A DNA stretch of 64,000 nt from NCBI GenBank assembly GCA_002483285.1, contig DLHP01000043.1, positions 1-64,000 on the forward strand, given 5' to 3'. A program made the position numbers and the translations under genes. Shown piece by piece: positions 47,174-55,847 of this stretch. Source of the DNA: Flavobacterium sp. UBA7665. GTDB taxonomy: Bacteria; Bacteroidota; Bacteroidia; Flavobacteriales; Flavobacteriaceae. The notes beneath the pieces were generated by a model. That model was given only the letters and a program-made list of their open reading frames with translations. It was not told the DNA's origin and searched no databases. Within the stretch, counting starts at the first letter, position 1. Every line of letters starts with the position of its first letter.

Positions 47174-47247
47174 TCCTTCTTAGCTCAGTTGGTTAGAGCA
47201 TCTGACTGTTAATCAGAGGGTCCTTGGTTCGAGCCCAAGAGAGGGAG
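47174..47247 (+). tRNA. tRNA-Asn (anticodon GUU)
   Basis: The 74-base cloverleaf has acceptor TCCTTCT/AGAGGGA, D-stem GCTC/GAGC, anticodon stem TCTGA/TCAGA around CTGTTAA (GUU at the anticodon position) and T-stem CTTGG/CCAAG with TTCGAGC. CCA is not encoded. Confidence 0.96.
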
Positions 47248-47256
47248 CAAAAGCAG

Positions 47257-47287
47257 AAAGCCATTCGAAAGAGTGGCTTTTTTTATT
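47257..47287 (+). terminator. Terminator after tRNA-Asn
   Basis: The stem AAAGCCATTC / GAGTGGCTTT is closed by a GAAA tetraloop and followed by TTTTTTTAT. A near copy recurs at 63497. Confidence 0.9.
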
Positions 47288-47322
47288 TTGAGTTGTCCTT
47301 TGAACTTAAAACTCAAATTTCT

Positions 47323-49596
47323 TTACTTCCGGATATCATCATTTTCAATATTCCGATTATCGATCGCATCGTCAAACTTTTTTCCAAAATTATAACTCAG
47401 CGATAGCGACACATTCGAAGTGTTATTCCTAATTTCAACACTCTGATAGAAATTGGTATAAGCGGTTACCTGACGCAGATTGGCGGCATTGCCAAAAATA
47501 TTTCCGGCATAAAACGCAAGGGTTACTTTATCTTTGAAAAAGTTGGTTGTTGCCCTGAAATCGAAATATGGCTGATTGGTCGATTTAGACTGCAGCGAAT
47601 AATTAGGCCCGTTCTGACTTCCCGAAAAAGCGATAAAAACCTTATCGTTTAAGACCCTTGTGCTCAGGTTGATATTGCCGCGAAACGTATAGCCGCTTGT
47701 TTTGGGAATCAACGCATTGATGCTATTGTCCTCATACACACAGTACTCAAAACCCGTATTGAGGTTGCAGTTGATTTTCTTCGCCAATTTGGTCCGGAAG
47801 CCCAAACTCATGCCTGACGCATTGAATTTCGCGGCATTCTCCAACGTCTGCACCAATAAATTATCCTCCAGCTTAAAGGTACTCACGATACTGTTGCTGA
47901 TGCTTTCATTGTATAGCTTCACCAAAAAGCTTGTCGTCTGGACTGCCTTGCCAAATGTGATGAAACAATAGTTCCTGATTTGCGGCAATAAGTCAGCGTT
48001 TCCTTGTCTGGCCTGACCAGGGCTCGAAACAATCCGTTCGTCGTTAAGGTCGTTCGCACTGGGTCGCAATAGGCGTCTCGAATAGCCAAACCGGGTTTCG
48101 GATTTATTCGTAAAACGATACAGCAAACTCAACGTGGGCAGCAAATAACCATAACGCTGATTTAACGCAATGTTATTGCTGTTCCTCGTGTTTTCGTAGA
48201 TTAATGAAAGGTCTGTAGAAAATCGTTGGGTCCACTGCGAATCTAGCTCTACATAAATATTGGCGATGTTTTGATTTACGTAATAGTTGGATTCCGAAAA
48301 GCCAAAGCGCCTGTTGATGTATTTCAACCCCGAATAAAAACTCATGTTCTTTTTAAAAATCGTAAGGCCTTCGGATTCCAAATCGAGCGTATTGTAAAAA
48401 TCCCTGTTCTTCGATTGGATATCGTACAGCAGTTGCGTCCCATCGCTATAAATGAAATTGGCCGAATTCACGTTCTCATAAACCAGGTATTTGTTCTTGT
48501 AAAAAAAGGTGGTTTTTTCTCCAATCTTTTGACTGTACACCGAAGCGATGTCCCAATTTGTATTGGCTGTTTCGCCGCCCTTACTAAAAAAAACAGGCGG
48601 ATTACCACCCGACATACTTTGGCCGTTTACACGATCTATGAATTTATAGCCGAACAAATAATTGGTAATATTCCAATTCGATTTTTCAGAAAACTGAATA
48701 CTCATGCGCATTTCAGCTGCTTTCTGTGTGCCTTTGGTATGGTTGTCAAATTGCTGTAAAAAGACATTCCCGCTATTGTTCCTTTGCAGGTTATAGGTCA
48801 ATTCCTGGTTGTTCCTTTTGTATTCAAAACTAGATTTGAATGTGAGCCAGTTGCGTTTGTAGGAAATGCTCGGCTCGGCATACCAGTTATCGAACCTGGC
48901 CGATCGGCTGCCCAGAACGCTGCCTTTGATGAAATCTTGCGATTGCTTTTTTAAAATGAGATTGAGAACCGCGCCTAAAAAATCAGCGCCGTAAGTACCC
49001 GACGGATTGTTGATGACCTCCACGCGGTCAATATCCGAAGCATCGATGGTTTTCAGTTCATTGCTGGTTACTTCGATGCCATCTATGAATATTTTAGCCG
49101 TGAGGTTTCCGTCGACAACGATCGTGTTTTCATTGAAAAACACATTGGGTATGGTGGCGAGCACCTCGGTGGCCTTGGCATTTTTGATAAAATCCTTATT
49201 GTTGATTTTGTAGGATGATTTTCTGGCGGTGTTGATAGTTTTTTCCTTGGTTTCAATGACGACTTCATTTAGATTTTGTGCCTGCAAGGCCAGGTTGATA
49301 TCGATCTGGTTGGTTTCCTGTAGTGGGTCGAGCTCGATGGAATACGTCTGGTATCCGACGTGTCGAAACCACAACGTCAGGGTGTCGCTTGTAGTTGCGA
49401 TCACAAATTTATACACGCCCTCTTTGTCGGATACGGCGTACTTTGACAATTGTCCCACCTTCAATTCCACAACCGCATCGGGCGCTATCGCATTTTCGAT
49501 GCGTACCTTTCCGCTGATAGTCCTGCTTTTTTGCTGTGAAAAGCCAAGCAGCGAACAAACGATAAAAACAAATGTAAAACAGGTTTTAGGGATCAT
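47323..49596 (-). CDS. TonB-dependent-receptor-like outer-membrane barrel
   Basis: This 757-residue protein has a signal peptide (TFVFIVCSLLGFSQ), a carboxypeptidase-regulatory-like domain (about 22-110, SGKVRIENAIAPDAVVEL), a plug (about 120-210, with FIDGIEVTSNELKTIDASDIDRVEVI and NPSGTYGADFLGAVLNLIL) and an outer-membrane beta-barrel to the end. It belongs to the OMP beta-barrel subgroup seen beside peptide operons. It is the last gene of the minus-strand arm of the accessory region, 100 bases after the small secreted proteins. It could export, bind or take up those proteins or their products. This is inferred from position only. Confidence 0.8.
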   Translation of the reverse strand: MIPKTCFTFVFIVCSLLGFSQQKSRTISGKVRIENAIAPDAVVELKVGQLSKYAVSDKEGVYKFVIATTSDTLTLWFRHVGYQTYSIELDPLQETNQIDINLALQAQNLNEVVIETKEKTINTARKSSYKINNKDFIKNAKATEVLATIPNVFFNENTIVVDGNLTAKIFIDGIEVTSNELKTIDASDIDRVEVINNPSGTYGADFLGAVLNLILKKQSQDFIKGSVLGSRSARFDNWYAEPSISYKRNWLTFKSSFEYKRNNQELTYNLQRNNSGNVFLQQFDNHTKGTQKAAEMRMSIQFSEKSNWNITNYLFGYKFIDRVNGQSMSGGNPPVFFSKGGETANTNWDIASVYSQKIGEKTTFFYKNKYLVYENVNSANFIYSDGTQLLYDIQSKNRDFYNTLDLESEGLTIFKKNMSFYSGLKYINRRFGFSESNYYVNQNIANIYVELDSQWTQRFSTDLSLIYENTRNSNNIALNQRYGYLLPTLSLLYRFTNKSETRFGYSRRLLRPSANDLNDERIVSSPGQARQGNADLLPQIRNYCFITFGKAVQTTSFLVKLYNESISNSIVSTFKLEDNLLVQTLENAAKFNASGMSLGFRTKLAKKINCNLNTGFEYCVYEDNSINALIPKTSGYTFRGNINLSTRVLNDKVFIAFSGSQNGPNYSLQSKSTNQPYFDFRATTNFFKDKVTLAFYAGNIFGNAANLRQVTAYTNFYQSVEIRNNTSNVSLSLSYNFGKKFDDAIDNRNIENDDIRK

Positions 49597-49696
49597 GGTA
49601 GTTGGTTTATGAGGCGGGAATCCTTAAAAAAGTAAAATCTTACCCAACCAAAATGAGGTCGGGTAAGAAATACTCTCAAACATTTAATGCCTTTTT

Positions 49697-49897
49697 TTAA
49701 GGTGCAAGTTCGAGCGTTACCTGTTGACCGCTGTCATCCCAGGTTCCGTCGATGTTTTGCCCGGCGTGTGTTGTACCACATTGCCCGGTCCTGATGCATT
49801 TTCCTGCTCCTGTACCGCCTTTTGCATTAACGGTCATCGAGCCAAAAGTTGCAACCGTAATTCCCATTACAGCTACGATGAATTTTAAATTTTTCAT
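49697..49897 (-). CDS. Small secreted two-cysteine protein 1
   Basis: This 66-residue protein has a signal peptide (FIVAVMGITVATFGSMTVNA) and a mature part of about 40 residues containing CIRTGQCGT. It is a paralogue of the genes at 50135 and 49933: all three share MK-x-KF-x-VAV-x-GI-x-x-ATFG and a C-x(3-4)-G-x-CG centre. I do not recognise an exact family. Size, signal and setting recall NVEALA-type or DUF6520-type small proteins of Bacteroidota. The two cysteines would suit one disulfide formed in the periplasm. Confidence 0.6.
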   Translation of the reverse strand: MKNLKFIVAVMGITVATFGSMTVNAKGGTGAGKCIRTGQCGTTHAGQNIDGTWDDSGQQVTLELAP

Positions 49898-49932
49898 AAA
49901 ATAAGATTAATAGATTAATAATAATTGTTTTT

Positions 49933-50138
49933 TCACTGGAAAGGATTGGTACTCAGGTCGTCAATGCAGACCAGCCTGCCCGCAATTGGGCAGCAGTCGT
50001 CTGTCCAACCGCAAATACCTGGTCCTGGCCTACAAGCTACTGCCTCTCTGCCTTGGTTCCGGCATCGGCATTGGCGATGTTTCCGAAAGTCGCCGTTGCG
50101 ATTCCCATTACAGCCACGACAAATTTCAAAGTTCTCAT
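49933..50138 (-). pseudogene. Small secreted two-cysteine protein 3, frameshifted
   Basis: The ATG at 50138 overlaps the stop of the upstream paralogue (ATGA) and encodes MRTLKFVVAVMGIATATFGN, clearly the same signal peptide as its neighbours, but reaches a stop after 33 codons at 50037. The next frame continues the family C-terminus: CRPGPGICGWTDDCCPI and ...NPFQ, matching CTGDGDCGYTPDCKPI and DPFG of the intact copy. Frame is restored by removing two bases in the run AGAGAG near 50045. It is either a real decay event by AG-repeat slippage or a sequencing error. Four cysteines in the tail instead of three set it apart. Confidence 0.65.
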
Positions 50139-50347
50139 CCGAACGGATCGATTTCAAAACCTGTCTTTGGTGGTTTTGCTACCGTGCCTTTGATTGGTTT
50201 ACAGTCTGGCGTGTAGCCACAATCTCCGTCGCCTGTGCATCTTACGTTGGTAGCTATTTCTGTTGCAGCACTTGCATTAGAAATGCTTCCGAAAGTTGCA
50301 ACTGTGATTCCACAAACTGCAACCATGAATTTCATGTAGTTTTTCAT
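50135..50347 (-). CDS. Small secreted two-cysteine-type protein 2
   Basis: This 70-residue protein has the signal peptide KFMVAVCGITVATFGSISNASA and a mature part containing CTGDGDCGYTPDCKPIKG and the end FEIDPFG. It is the intact model for the frameshifted copy directly downstream, whose start codon overlaps this stop. It lies 33 bases after the propeller gene in the same minus-strand transcript. Confidence 0.62.
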   Translation of the reverse strand: MKNYMKFMVAVCGITVATFGSISNASAATEIATNVRCTGDGDCGYTPDCKPIKGTVAKPPKTGFEIDPFG

Positions 50348-50380
50348 GATACTAAAGTTTTTAAGTTAATAATTCATTCA

Positions 50381-51436
50381 TCAGATATATCTCGAGAAAA
50401 TAAAGGATGCATAGTGGGTTTCAAATCCAATGACCAGTTTGTCGCCGTCAATGAAAGCATGCCGTACCGACTGCGAATTTTCATAATCGTGCTTGATCTT
50501 ATGGCTCTGAACGTAGCTGAGGTCTTTCAGCGAATACTCGTCAACAATTATCGTATTGTAGACTTTGCTCGAAGCCGAAAACACAAACGCCTTTTTGTTC
50601 TTAACAAACACGCCCATATTGGTGTTCCAAGTGTGGCCTCGCTTGTAGAAAGTATAGCCTTCGTTGTTTTTGATGACTTCGGGCAACGGCGTCGCATCAG
50701 CCGTATTGAGTTCATTCTTGAAGTTGCCTTGGTTGTCGAAAAAGTAGACCTTAGAAAACTTGTTGCAGCCATACGTTATGGTGTTCTGGTCTGCAAAAAC
50801 TGAGAAGCTGCCGCTGTAGCGCAGCGAATTGGTGGGTACATCGGTATCTTCATGCGTCACAAGTAACTTAGACAGGCTGATGGCGTTGGTTTTGAAATCA
50901 ATGACATAGAATCCGGTTTTATAACCTTCGGCTTGCTTCAATTCTGAAAAGCACAGGAATTTCGAATCTGAATCCGGTAACGCCTTGAGCGAGGTTAGCT
51001 TTAAGCCCGGAATCAATATTTCACGGCGTTTGTGTTTGTTTTTATCCAATTCGAATAACCTGAAGTTGTTGGTGTAAATGACTTTTGCAGGATTGCTGTG
51101 CAGCACATTCGATCCGGCAGGCAATACCACATTATCGGTCTGTTTGCTGCCGAAACGCAAATCTGTATAGTAGAATTTGTATCGGTCATGCAGCGAATCT
51201 ACTGGTTCACGATCTCTTTCTACAATGTAATCATCAGAATTGATTGCCATGATGTACTCGTCGGCATCCATCTTTTCATGCCTGTCTTTAAAATTCAGGA
51301 TGCTGTCTTGGGTGCTGAAAACCCTTTCGAACGAATACGTTTTGTTGTTGTCTGAATTGACAAAGTTGGAGAAGAACAACAGTGCGGCGAGCGTTGAGAA
51401 AAACGTCACGAGTCCAATCAAGAATTTATTTTTCAT
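50381..51436 (-). CDS. Membrane-anchored beta-propeller-like protein
   Basis: This 351-residue protein has an N-terminal membrane anchor or signal (FLIGLVTFFSTLAALLFFSNFV). The rest is a series of beta-strand-rich repeats of about 45 residues (for example YSGSFSVFADQNTITYGCNKFSKVYFFD), consistent with a TolB/6-bladed propeller lipoprotein-like fold as found next to small secreted peptides in Bacteroidota. No lipobox cysteine is present. The start overlaps the end of the MauE-like gene by 11 bases, so the two are coupled. Confidence 0.55.
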   Translation of the reverse strand: MKNKFLIGLVTFFSTLAALLFFSNFVNSDNNKTYSFERVFSTQDSILNFKDRHEKMDADEYIMAINSDDYIVERDREPVDSLHDRYKFYYTDLRFGSKQTDNVVLPAGSNVLHSNPAKVIYTNNFRLFELDKNKHKRREILIPGLKLTSLKALPDSDSKFLCFSELKQAEGYKTGFYVIDFKTNAISLSKLLVTHEDTDVPTNSLRYSGSFSVFADQNTITYGCNKFSKVYFFDNQGNFKNELNTADATPLPEVIKNNEGYTFYKRGHTWNTNMGVFVKNKKAFVFSASSKVYNTIIVDEYSLKDLSYVQSHKIKHDYENSQSVRHAFIDGDKLVIGFETHYASFIFSRYI

Positions 51437-51884
51437 CTCTTCTGATATTTAAAATGACATACGAATACAAAGCCCCGCCCATCAAAGCAATATTGATGTA
51501 GAAATGGTATTTATAAGCGAGCCCGTTGAGGATTCCGCCGCAACCGCAAACCTCATACAAGCCCATAAACCTGAGGTAGGTAATGTAAATGGTAAAAACT
51601 GCCATCGTAAAGCTGAGCAGCAACAAGCCTGTTTTTTTCCTGAAAATCAGAATCAGGATCAGTATAATTTCCATAACGATTACGGTTACAGAAAGCACGT
51701 TTACGACTGCTTCGGAAAAAAGTGTCGTCTTGAACAAATTTGTCCTGAAAGCTTGTAGGTTCACGAGTTTGTTTGCCGCGGTGTAACAGAAGAAAAAAAT
51801 CAGGAATAAATATATCGCTTCTGAAAGCCCTTTGTGCAACTGGGATCTAAAGCTGCCCGTTTTTATTTTTGAAATTTCGGTCAT
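51426..51884 (-). CDS. MauE/DoxX-like redox-associated membrane protein
   Basis: This 152-residue protein has four membrane spans (about 22-42, 55-80, 85-105, 125-145) and a CGCGG motif between spans three and four (YEVCGCGGIL). This matches the MauE-like group, related to vitamin-K-epoxide/DsbB-type disulfide chemistry and needed in methylamine dehydrogenase maturation. It is the first gene of the minus-strand arm, which also encodes small two-cysteine secreted proteins. Supplying oxidising equivalents for their disulfides is therefore a reasonable inference. Confidence 0.72.
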   Translation of the reverse strand: MTEISKIKTGSFRSQLHKGLSEAIYLFLIFFFCYTAANKLVNLQAFRTNLFKTTLFSEAVVNVLSVTVIVMEIILILILIFRKKTGLLLLSFTMAVFTIYITYLRFMGLYEVCGCGGILNGLAYKYHFYINIALMGGALYSYVILNIRRDEK

Positions 51885-51964
51885 GGCGTGTTACTACTTT
51901 TGATTAATTTTTTACTAGATTGCAAGTCAAAAGTAGAAGGGCGGTTTGGTGATTGCAAATGAAG

Positions 51965-52004
51965 TCGGTCGATATTCTAGAATCATCGGTCGATATTCCA
52001 GAAT
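51965..52004. promoter_or_regulatory. Twin 19-bp direct repeat in the divergent promoter region (candidate operator)
   Basis: TCGGTCGATATTCTAGAAT (51965-51983) and TCGGTCGATATTCCAGAAT (51986-52004) differ at one base and are offset by 21 bp, two helical turns. They lie between the start of the minus-strand arm (51884) and the AraC-type regulator (52097). Paired direct repeats on one DNA face are the classical layout for AraC-family binding. Confidence 0.7.
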
Positions 52005-52096
52005 AACGATTTTTGCGCTTTCGACCCATTGACTATTTCCCAATTATGAGCTTATCCGTCAAGCGCCTTTTTTAAACTATTAGCAATAGCCAACCG

Positions 52097-53803
52097 ATGA
52101 AATGCTTTTTTCTGATCCTTGTTTCATGCTTCTACAATGTGGTTGCGGCGCAAAATGAAAAAGGTGCTGATTTATCTTACAGCGAAATCCAGAAACGGTA
52201 TTTCAACAATGAAAAAGATACGGTCCAAACCTCGAAATTGGCCCGTCTATACCTCCAAAAAGCCCAAAAAGAACATAGCGCAATCGAAATCGCACGCGGT
52301 TATTACCTTTTGGCAATCCAATATTATGCGACCGATTACAACAAGGCAATCTCCTGTCTCGATAAGGTGATTGAACATTCCAAAGGTTCGGGCGATTCTT
52401 ATTTTCCGGTGGCTGCGTATTGCGAAAAGGCCGATTTTCTCGCCAAACTCTTCAAAAACAATGAAGCGTTCGAGAGTTTCTTAATTGCCGAAAAATACGC
52501 GCTCGACAACAAGGACATGGACAATTATTACGGCGTGCGGTATAAGATTGGGATTTTCAAATCGGAGAAAATCGGAGAAGTAAAGGAAGCAATCGACCTG
52601 TATAAAGAATGCCTGCAATACATCAAAACCAAGGATTTGTCAGACCCCTATTATGCGCGCCAATACCTCAACATACTCTTTGCACTTGCCGATGGCTATG
52701 CAGCGATGGAAAAATACGACCTCGCATCGCAATACAATAGGCTGGGCTGTAAGGCCGCAATCAAAAGCAAGTCCGAAAAAATGCAATACCTGTTCATCCT
52801 CAATGAAGGTGCGGTACAGTCTTCCAAAAAGAACTATGCGGCCGCTTTGGACAGCATTAACAAGGCGCTTCCTAAAATAAAAACAATGAATAATATCGGG
52901 CTCAATTTGTTGGCGGCTTACTATTATTCGGGCAAGATTTATGAAATGATGCACCAGGACGCGCTCGCAGAAAAGAATTACCTTGTCGTGGACTCGATCT
53001 ACAACACCAATAAAAACATTACGCCGGAGTTTGTTGGCGGCTACACGTTCCTGATCAATTACTACAAGCAGCGCAATGACAAGGACCGACAACTCAAATA
53101 CCTCAACGCTTTTATTGAGATTGACGGGAATTTCAGGAAAAGCTACATCCAATGGAACCAGTTGCTCAAATACAAATACGACATTCCGCACCTGATTAAG
53201 GAAAAAGAATCAATAATCAGCAAATTAAGGTACGATAAAATCAAGAACCGGTGGTTTTTTCTTTTGCTTGGCGTGGTGATTCTGCTTGTTCTGGCTTACG
53301 TCTTTTATCTGAAACGCCAACAGCAGACCGAAAGGCGCAATTTTGAGCAACTTATTGCCGGTTTGTCGCGAACCGAAAACAATTCGGGTATTTTGACCGA
53401 ACCTTTGCGCGAGGAGAAAAGCGAAGAAGACATTGGTATCGGAAAAGAAATCGTAGACAAGATCATCGAGAAGTTCAGGGAATTTGAAACAACCAAAGGC
53501 TTCCTCAAAAACGACGTGAGCCTGATTACTTTGTCACAAAGCTTTGAAACGAACAGCAAATACATTTCTAAGATTGTAAACTATTACAGCAAAAAATCGT
53601 TGACCAATTATTTGAACGACCTTCGGATCGATTATGTAGTACAAGAATTACAACAAAATAAGTCGCTGCGCAAATACACCATCAATGCGATTTCTGAGGA
53701 GATCGGATTCAATAATGCTGAGTCATTTTCGAAAGCTTTTTACAAAAAAACAGGCATAAAACCGTCTTATTTTATCAAAGAATTGGAAAAGAAAAAAAGT
53801 TAG
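52097..53803 (+). CDS. TPR-containing AraC-family transmembrane regulator
   Basis: This 568-residue protein has a signal peptide (FLILVSCFYNVVAAQ), a periplasmic TPR region (about 40-360), one membrane span near residues 378-398 (FFLLLGVVILLVLAYVFYL), a linker, and a C-terminal AraC helix-turn-helix domain (about 455-565: ITLSQSFETNSKYISKIVN, then ISEEIGFNNAESFSKAFYKK). The layout lets an external signal be passed to DNA binding. It is divergent from the MauE arm and upstream of the RiPP genes, with the twin repeat operator before it. A small hairpin (CTGCG/CGCAG, 53865-53878) follows its stop. Confidence 0.85.
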   Translation: MKCFFLILVSCFYNVVAAQNEKGADLSYSEIQKRYFNNEKDTVQTSKLARLYLQKAQKEHSAIEIARGYYLLAIQYYATDYNKAISCLDKVIEHSKGSGDSYFPVAAYCEKADFLAKLFKNNEAFESFLIAEKYALDNKDMDNYYGVRYKIGIFKSEKIGEVKEAIDLYKECLQYIKTKDLSDPYYARQYLNILFALADGYAAMEKYDLASQYNRLGCKAAIKSKSEKMQYLFILNEGAVQSSKKNYAAALDSINKALPKIKTMNNIGLNLLAAYYYSGKIYEMMHQDALAEKNYLVVDSIYNTNKNITPEFVGGYTFLINYYKQRNDKDRQLKYLNAFIEIDGNFRKSYIQWNQLLKYKYDIPHLIKEKESIISKLRYDKIKNRWFFLLLGVVILLVLAYVFYLKRQQQTERRNFEQLIAGLSRTENNSGILTEPLREEKSEEDIGIGKEIVDKIIEKFREFETTKGFLKNDVSLITLSQSFETNSKYISKIVNYYSKKSLTNYLNDLRIDYVVQELQQNKSLRKYTINAISEEIGFNNAESFSKAFYKKTGIKPSYFIKELEKKKS

Positions 53804-53924
53804 TACGCTGATTTATATGTTTTTAATTTTTAAAAAACCGAAATTCAAGAATCTAGACTAATTTCTGCGACGACGCAGTAAAAAATTAAATACATTGCTG
53901 ACCATAACATTAAACACTCTCATC

Positions 53925-54122
53925 ATGAAAGCAAAAAAACAAAACAAATTCAGTTTAGAAAAATTCGAAATTGCTAAACTGACCAACGCAAAAACAATCG
54001 TTGGCGGTGACGGTCCGTTTGATCCGCTATTGTCTTCGGAAATCTGTTCGACTGACACGAACCAGAATTCAACCATCGATTGTGCCGGCGGAAGAAAAAA
54101 GCATGTAGGCATCCAGCCATAA
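53925..54122 (+). CDS. RiPP precursor peptide, GG leader, probable class I lanthipeptide
   Basis: This 65-residue precursor has a leader of the Bacteroidota GG type (KFSLEKFEIAKLTNAKTIVGG, G27-G28) that should be cut by the C39 transporter encoded downstream. The 37-residue core begins DGPFDPLL and contains two blocks of the form S-[ST]-x-x-C: SSEIC (37-41) and STIDC (49-53), with STDTNQN between. Dehydrated Ser/Thr could form a lanthionine ring with each cysteine. I start at the ATG at 53925, where the conserved leader begins. It sits 48 bases before the protease gene. Confidence 0.8.
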   Translation: MKAKKQNKFSLEKFEIAKLTNAKTIVGGDGPFDPLLSSEICSTDTNQNSTIDCAGGRKKHVGIQP

Positions 54123-54170
54123 TGCTGCCGCAACAAATTTGATTCGCCAGAACCGCCAGTAAAGAAGTTC

Positions 54171-55847
54171 ATGCAAAAAAACCATTACCTCTTCGTTGTT
54201 GCATTTTGCACGCTTGTGGGTTGTAATGCATTGAAGCGCGAACCTGAACCAAAACAAGACCAAACCAAACAGACTGAATCACCACCTTGGTACATCAAAG
54301 ATCCCGTGACCGACAAGGTTCCGGGCATTGCATTGGAACGATTCCATGCTCAAAAAAAAGTGTCTAAAACCGCCAACACCATTATCGTTGCGGTTTTAGA
54401 CACTCAAATTGATGCCAATCACGAAGACCTTCAAGGCCAACTGTGGCGCAACGAAAAGGAAATTCCCGACAACGCCCTCGACGATGACCACAACGGCTAC
54501 ACAGACGATGTGCACGGCTGGAATTTTATCGGGAAAAAGAACGGTGGTTTTTTCTCTTGGGGTAACTTAGAGTGCGTGCGAATCGTGAGGAAATGGAAAA
54601 ATTACTTCCAAAACAAAGACACCACCCAATTGCACGAAGACGACCTTTATCATTTCAACGAATACCAAAAGGCTTTAAGCGACCAACGCAGCCAGCAAAA
54701 ATACTACGAAGGCTGGCGCAAATCCCTGCAATTCCGAATTGGGGTTTATCCCGAAGCCAAAGCCGCACTGCAAAAGATTTTTCCCCGTGAAGATTATACG
54801 CTACGCGACCTGGACAGCGTCTACAAAATATACAAAATAAACGACAAGCCCTATTGGGAAAGGCGCGACGACAACGACCGTGACCTTGGCGCCTTGATCG
54901 ATTATATGCGCGCGGGTTTCCAATCGGGCCAGAAAAGCCTTGACGACATCGTCAAAACCAAAATCGATCTCGACTCGATATTGCAAAGAAATCTCAGCCT
55001 TGATTATAACGAAAGGGATTTTATAGGAGACAATTCTCAAAAGCTTGACAAAGGTTATGGGAACAACAAGGTTTCTGAATTCAAGGCCAACCAAAAACAC
55101 AGCACAGAAGTTTCGGCCATCCTTGCCGCTAATCGGGACAACAAAGTCGGCATCCGCGGATTTTCAAACCAAATCAGGATTATGCCACTTTGCATTTTAT
55201 TATCGGGCGATGAATACGATAAGGACATTGCGCTCGCGATTTATTACGCCGTAAACAATGGTGCCAAAATCATCAATATGTCTTTCGGCAAAGAATTCTC
55301 ACTGCAACAGCAATGGGTAACCGACGCGATCCAATATGCCGAAAAGAAAAAAGTGCTCATCGTGCACATCGCCGGAAACAACCGTAAAAACCTTGATGAC
55401 AACTCTTATTTCCCAAGCGATTACTCATATAAAGACCACACCGAAATAAGCAACAACCTGATTACCGTTGGCGCTACCACGCAATCCATCGACAGTACTT
55501 TGGTGTACCAATCGTCGGGCTATGGCAAGAAAAATGTCGACCTGTTTGCGCCCGGCCATCAAATATATACGGCCAAGCCCAACAATTTATACGATTACGA
55601 TTCGGGCACTTCGCTTGCGGCTCCCATGGTTTCTGGAACCGCCGCGCTGATTTGGCTGCATTATCCCAACTTAAGCGTGACCGAAGTCAAACAAATTATC
55701 TTAAATTCGGGAACTGCTTATGACCTTGAGGTTTTGATTCCGGGGGGCGAAGGGAAAAAAGCGCCTTTCAAGGATTTGTCAAAGTCGGGAAAAGTACTCA
55801 ATACCTTTAATGCCATGCATATGGCCGAGCAAGCCAGCAAGAAATAA
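54171..55847 (+). CDS. Subtilisin-like (S8) lipoprotein protease
   Basis: This 558-residue protein has the lipobox TLVGC (C18), so it is likely outer-membrane or inner-membrane anchored. The catalytic triad is Asp in VAVLDTQID (D77), His in KHSTEVSAI (H310) and Ser in GTSLAAPMVSG (S481). The Asp-His distance of over 230 residues, against about 30 in subtilisin, reflects a large insertion seen in some Bacteroidota S8 proteins. Placed between the precursor and the dehydratase gene, it could act as a LanP-like processing protease. Its stop overlaps the next start by one base (TAATG). Confidence 0.83.
   Translation: MQKNHYLFVVAFCTLVGCNALKREPEPKQDQTKQTESPPWYIKDPVTDKVPGIALERFHAQKKVSKTANTIIVAVLDTQIDANHEDLQGQLWRNEKEIPDNALDDDHNGYTDDVHGWNFIGKKNGGFFSWGNLECVRIVRKWKNYFQNKDTTQLHEDDLYHFNEYQKALSDQRSQQKYYEGWRKSLQFRIGVYPEAKAALQKIFPREDYTLRDLDSVYKIYKINDKPYWERRDDNDRDLGALIDYMRAGFQSGQKSLDDIVKTKIDLDSILQRNLSLDYNERDFIGDNSQKLDKGYGNNKVSEFKANQKHSTEVSAILAANRDNKVGIRGFSNQIRIMPLCILLSGDEYDKDIALAIYYAVNNGAKIINMSFGKEFSLQQQWVTDAIQYAEKKKVLIVHIAGNNRKNLDDNSYFPSDYSYKDHTEISNNLITVGATTQSIDSTLVYQSSGYGKKNVDLFAPGHQIYTAKPNNLYDYDSGTSLAAPMVSGTAALIWLHYPNLSVTEVKQIILNSGTAYDLEVLIPGGEGKKAPFKDLSKSGKVLNTFNAMHMAEQASKK

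Noticed and set aside
49925..50803. 292-codon plus-strand frame across the small secreted proteins and propeller
   Set aside because: The minus-strand genes there have signal peptides and mutual homology. This frame is their shadow.
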